A DNA stretch of 64,000 bases. Origin: Populus alba (taxonomy: Eukaryota; Streptophyta; Magnoliopsida; Malpighiales; Salicaceae). Positions 59,691-64,000 of this stretch are shown here, one piece after another; position 1 is the first letter of the stretch; every line of letters starts with the position of its first letter. Below the pieces are notes generated by a model. That model was not told where the DNA came from, did not search any database, and saw only the letters and a list, made by a program, of their open reading frames with translations. The DNA lies in contig NC_133299.1 of the NCBI RefSeq assembly GCF_005239225.2, positions 5,398,967 to 5,462,966 of the forward strand, read 5' to 3'. The translations under genes and the position numbers were made by a program.

Positions 59691-60314
59691 AGAAATCAAT
59701 TTGAAGACTGAAAAAATCTGGTGTTACATTAACACAAGAAATGATTAATTAAAAGAAAATTGTTATACAGTGGCGTACAGAATTGGCCGGCAACATTAAT
59801 GCTAGATGCAGATTTATATTAAAGAGAGCAAGCCAAGAGTGACGAATCGAGAAGCATGTCTGAGAAAATTACATTAATGTTTATAACTAATAATAATACA
59901 GCTTTGCAATGGAAGAATGATTGATCTTAAATTAAATTGCAATCGAGTTCGTTGCAATTACTTGACTAATTCTCTTAATACAGCACATGAAAGCCAGAGA
60001 GGTACAAGCATTGATGAACAAGACAGACTTTGAGGGAAAGCTAGGCTTACGTAATCTTCCCTGAATAAAATGTCAACCTCGTATCGGAGAAATGGTTTTC
60101 CTATCGTTTACCATCTCATGTGCCCCAACTGGAAAAGATCTTCTGTCAATGCACGGTTAATTTTAACACCTTCAGGTCTCACAAATAAAGCTCCAGTGCC
60201 ACTGATTATTCAATTTCTTAGGTGGCTAGTTTCACAGTTTATGCAGCTAGAAGCCGATTTGGAGCCACTTCTGTTTCGATTTTACCTGATTCCTTTGAGC
60301 AAATCATTTGTCTC
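59691..60314. other. 3' flank of RecA, segment B
   Basis: It is non-coding and almost identical to segment A 16076-16696. It probably includes the RecA 3' UTR. Confidence 0.5.
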
Positions 60315-63300
60315 TCACGGTTCCATCTTCCTCTGAAATATTTTTTCCCTTAATTTTGCAACTATTTGATCATGAACCCCTTCATTTTCCATTAAGTACT
60401 GTTCAGCTACACGTTCATTGCGAAATACCCTTCTGCCAATGACATAGCTGCTTCCTTCTTTCTTGATGAGACTCTGCTCGCAAGATAATTCTAAGACCTC
60501 AGATTCTGAGCAAAAGCCTCTCCCAAACTGTATCTCAAGTTCAGCTTTCGTCATAGCAGGAGCCAGTTTATTTTTCACCACTTGTGCACACACCCCAAGA
60601 CCGGTTATCTGACAAACATAGCATTATTTAACAGAGCAAAACAGCAACAAGAACGTGAAAGACTCGATCAATCAGTTCAAGGAAACTAACAATAAAAAAT
60701 TTTATTGTTAACTAACACAAAAGCTTGAGAATGAGGAAAAGTATGATAGAAGGTAAATTGGAAAGGAAAAGAATAATGAAATTTAAAGCACGGAACACAG
60801 ATCAATCAAGGTAAACAAGATAAAGGACAAACATGACGGAAAGTATGGAAATTCAGGCAGAATCCTAGACCATTATAAGCCAACAATATCTTATTTGTCC
60901 ATCTACAAATTTATCACTTGTATACAAAGCTTAGAAACTCCACCAGATTTTCAAGCAAATATTAAATAAATAACCACAATTAGGTGCTTATGCAAAGAAC
61001 ACATCTCTGAGGAACATGACACTGGAATTTATTCAGGTCACATGTTAGCAATGGCGCTAAAGAATATACCCTGTCCTCAGTCTTGAGCAGTCTTGTTCTG
61101 ATCATTCTCAAACGCACAGCTGAATAGAATTTCAAGGCATTTCCGCCACAAGTGACCTCTTCTGCACGCCCTGATTTTAAACTTTTTCTAACCTTGATAA
61201 AGAGAACAATAACAATTGGTGAATATTATTTTCCCCATAAGTTACTGTTTACAGCATCCGTACAGAATATTTGAAATGTTTTAGCGGGAAGTCTAGAACT
61301 CAACCTGATTAAGAAAAATAATGAGAGTTTGTGATTGGCATAATGAATAATTGATCTTTCGTAGTGCTTGGGTCATTAATCGTGATTGTATATCTTCAAA
61401 GGTGCCTCCTACCACAGTATCAATCTCATGTTGGGGGACAAGTGCAGCAACCTGTTAACAAAAGGCCTGGAATGGTATCAAGAACGATGACTGAGATAAA
61501 ATAGAAAAGGACAAACATAGAGATCCACAAGTGCAATTTATAAGGGATCAAAAAGCTACAACAAAAGGTTACAATAACTATTGATAACAGGGCAAGGTCA
61601 TGGACACAAAGATGTGTGTGGGAGTGTCTGCTTGAGAATTAATTACTTACACTATCCACCACGATAACATCTACAGAACCACTTTTAGTCAGAGTATCGA
61701 CTACACTGAGCAAATTTTCAGCACAATCTGGATGTGAAATAAGAAGATTTTCTGTGTTTATGCCCATTGATTCAGGAAGTAAAGGGTCCATTGCATTCTC
61801 TACATCAAGATATGCACAATATCCTGACAAAAAGACATTATATGGCTCAGATTTAAATAGGATATAATTATTTTAACCACATGGGCAGCAAAAGCATCTC
61901 GAAAGGCCAAATACAAGTAAAAGAACATGACAAGATCAATATAATAATAAGTAGATAACTGATCAATAGAAATAGAAAATCTTCAAATATATCTTACTGT
62001 TGCTAGCTTCTAGTGTATAAAGATGAATTTTTTAGCACTAAGAATTTTGCTAGCTTCTGGCGTATGATGGCTAATATACACAATAATGTTTTACTACTAA
62101 GCAGTTTAGCCTTTTTTATTTGGCCATCCTCTGTCACAACCAAAGATAATGAAGAAAATTATTTGCTTCTTTCTTGTCTAATTTAAGATATAGGAGATGG
62201 TGGTAACTAAACGCACAGGGTACGATCACTTAAGTGCATACATCTATCCATCCATGTCTTATTCCCTTTCTACAATTATAAACATCTCTCTATCCATGTC
62301 TTTGGGTGTGGGTGTGGGTGTGGGTGTGGGTGTGCGGGTGCGTTTTACATGCAGAGATAAAATATATCTATCTATCTATCTATTAATGTACCTGGTTTGG
62401 GTTTAGGTGTGGGTGTATAATCATGTATCACACACAGAGAAACTATAAAGTTATTTACTTGGCAAATGAGAAAAGTTTCAGGAACAATGGTGTAACAGTG
62501 AGAATTTTTCAGCAAAAGTTTTGGAAAAGGAAGAAAAAAGGAATGTACATTGACTGTAAAATTCAAGTGATTTGGCATGCTGTAGCATCAACTAATCTTT
62601 CTGACAAAACTAACAAGTTCAGTGTCAAAAACAACAAAGTTGACAGAAAATGACAAAAACACTCCAAAGAAACATGAAAACCTTCATAGATAAAGTTAAA
62701 AGCACATTATGAAAAACCTACAACACGAACTAGAAACCAATATAAACCTATACCCAAGTTATCAAGTGTGCATTTCCTTGCACAGTTGCAAGAAAAAAGT
62801 GGAATCTAGTGATAAAAATGCTTTCCATCCTGTATAAAACCAAAATATAGAGTAGTTCTGCAGTTTCCTGAGCTGCTGGTAACAAAAGACAAGGAAAAAG
62901 GTTACTCTATGTGTTCCTAAAGAGCCTTCCTGAAAATGGAAAATGTGCACAGATCATGACAAAATACAGATGAAAGGCTAAGCCTAGTGGAACATAGGTG
63001 ATGAATCTAGTGATCATTAACTAACAAGTAACAGGGAAGAAGTGGGTGAAATGGTGAGAAAAAAAATGACTTGATATCAGGACAGTTATTTTTCATAACA
63101 AGGATTAATAACTGAAATTGGCAAATGAAACCTCAAGTCATCATATCAGAATGCCAAAACCTATGAATATTTAGCAAGGATTTTATTATGCAGTGCTCCA
63201 ATAAAATTAATCTAAGGTTTTGTAATCCATGTAAGGGGTCTGATTTTCAAACTCCAACTAATCAATTAAAAATCTAACCTGATATCCTTGTTAGGGTTAT

Positions 63301-64000
63301 GCATGCTAACTTTCATAAAATGTAAAACAGAAAGCATGACAAATCTAGTAGCACATACCTCCAAGTTTTTGAGCTTCCTTGATAATATGAAGTGCAAGAG
63401 TTGTCTTGCCAGAAGCTTCTTTCCCATAGATTTCAACCATTCTTCCCTGCAGAGTGCAAGGCAGATTTCTAACCAAAGTTGTCTTGAGGATTTTTCAAAA
63501 TTCATGGCTCAACTAAAATGTCTACGATCAGATCAGGTAGAAATTCATTACAAATCAATTAATATACAAATGCTAGATTTGAAGCTTCACGTTATCTTCA
63601 CAACTGTAGTTGCTATCCCAACAATCACAAAGGCTCAGCATTGATAAGCATGCCATAATTTAGTTCCTTAGCAATCCATCACCATGGTCCCAAAAGCAAA
63701 TGACACAACAAAGGAATAGAATGAATACACCTTAATAGCAATCCAAAGAATATAACATGGAACAAACATGGTAGACAAAACTGAAAACCTAATTTAAACT
63801 AACAGCCACGTTTTATAACCAAATCACCTTCGGTAATCCACCAATGCCAAGTGCAAGATCAAGCTTCAACGAGCCTGTTGATATTACAGGAGCCCTTCGT
63901 GAGTTGAAAAACCGCTGCAATGACAACATAGACTCTCTACCAAATTCACCAGCTAGCTGTGTGAGAGCCAAACGAAGTGCATTATCTTTCTGTTTTGCTT
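60315..64000 (-). CDS. recA homologue, organelle type (RECA2-like), 3' six exons
   Basis: Exons on the minus strand are: 63828 to beyond 64000 ([29 protein letters not shown]), 63359-63446 (Walker [17 protein letters not shown]), 61651-61823 ([12 protein letters not shown]; Walker B VDVIVVDS), 61305-61451 ([25 protein letters not shown]), 61070-61192 ([20 protein letters not shown]) and 60315-60608 ([19 protein letters not shown], ending MEP). Reading frames join exactly across all junctions. It is a bacterial-type RecA recombinase that forms filaments on single-stranded DNA and promotes strand exchange. Plant nuclear copies are imported into mitochondria or plastids, and the transit peptide lies outside the window. 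The [12 protein letters not shown] form is nearest in memory to plant RECA2. The acceptor before 61192 is AAG rather than CAG. Confidence 0.9.
62300..62385. repeat. GGGTGT-type and TATC microsatellites in a RecA intron, segment B
   Basis: These are the counterparts of 25731-25820 with different copy numbers. Confidence 0.8.

Larger units (their letters stand above)
36550..64000. repeat. Segment B of a large segmental duplication
   Basis: Homology to segment A begins at about 36550 (TACAACCTTGCTCAATTTGAAGG form), is interrupted by the gypsy element (36604-46836), and resumes with TACTAGCTCAATTAGCC. It then runs through both glucanases and RecA up to 63381, where segment A stops. Beyond 63381 only B continues, with intact upstream RecA exons. 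B therefore holds the complete RecA locus. Confidence 0.9.

Noticed and set aside
60070..60336. Plus-strand open frame overlapping the RecA last exon, also at 16503-16718
   Set aside because: It is the complement of the RecA 3' end and UTR, with no independent domain.

Overview
The window is plant nuclear DNA. It has intron-containing genes with GT-AG borders, a plant UDP-glycosyltransferase, plant-type family GH17 beta-1,3-glucanases, an organelle-type plant RecA homologue, and a dense layer of copia and Ty3-gypsy LTR retrotransposons, a tRNA-derived SINE and MITE-like elements. A woody eudicot, possibly Salicaceae, is my best guess; this is an impression from protein and repeat style, not a demonstrated assignment.

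Layout. (1) 1-598 is the 3' end of a glycosyltransferase gene. (2) 599-5820 is AT-rich flank holding a Tat-like gypsy LTR (about 2440-4216) and a CACTA-transposon remnant (4328-4651). (3) 5821-26817 is segment A of a large duplication. It contains beta-1,3-glucanase type I (8407-9540, apparently intact), type II (13247-14384, frameshifted) and a broken RecA gene. The RecA copy is split by a copia element (16760-21626) and a solo LTR (22232-24388) and stops inside its Walker A exon. (4) 26818-36549 is a retroelement-filled spacer. A decayed minus-strand copia element (about 27170-34636) carries a nested solo gypsy LTR (29583-32772), followed by copia fragments. (5) 36550-64000 is segment B, a second copy of segment A. 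It contains glucanase type I (48943-50076), type II (55164-56302), both apparently intact, and an apparently functional RecA gene (60315 to beyond 64000). A young Tat-like gypsy element (36604-46836) sits near its left edge.

History read from the sequence. An older tandem duplication of roughly 4.7 kb made glucanase types I and II. A later duplication copied the pair together with RecA. Because each segment preserves the empty site for insertions in the other, several insertions can be placed after the second duplication, with their target-site duplications (TSDs): the gypsy element (GAAGT), the copia element (ATCAT), the solo LTR (TAAAT) and the SINE (17 bp).

What stands out most. The young gypsy element carries a repeat array (42628-44250) whose units are short imperfect palindromes. 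The stems change on both arms together while the loop stays nearly constant. The related LTRs also keep a hairpin in the same place with different stem sequences. The copia element in RecA has non-canonical TA...CT termini. The glucanases hydrolyse beta-1,3-glucan in the wall or apoplast, and RecA acts in organelle DNA recombination; nothing in the sequence suggests that they act together.
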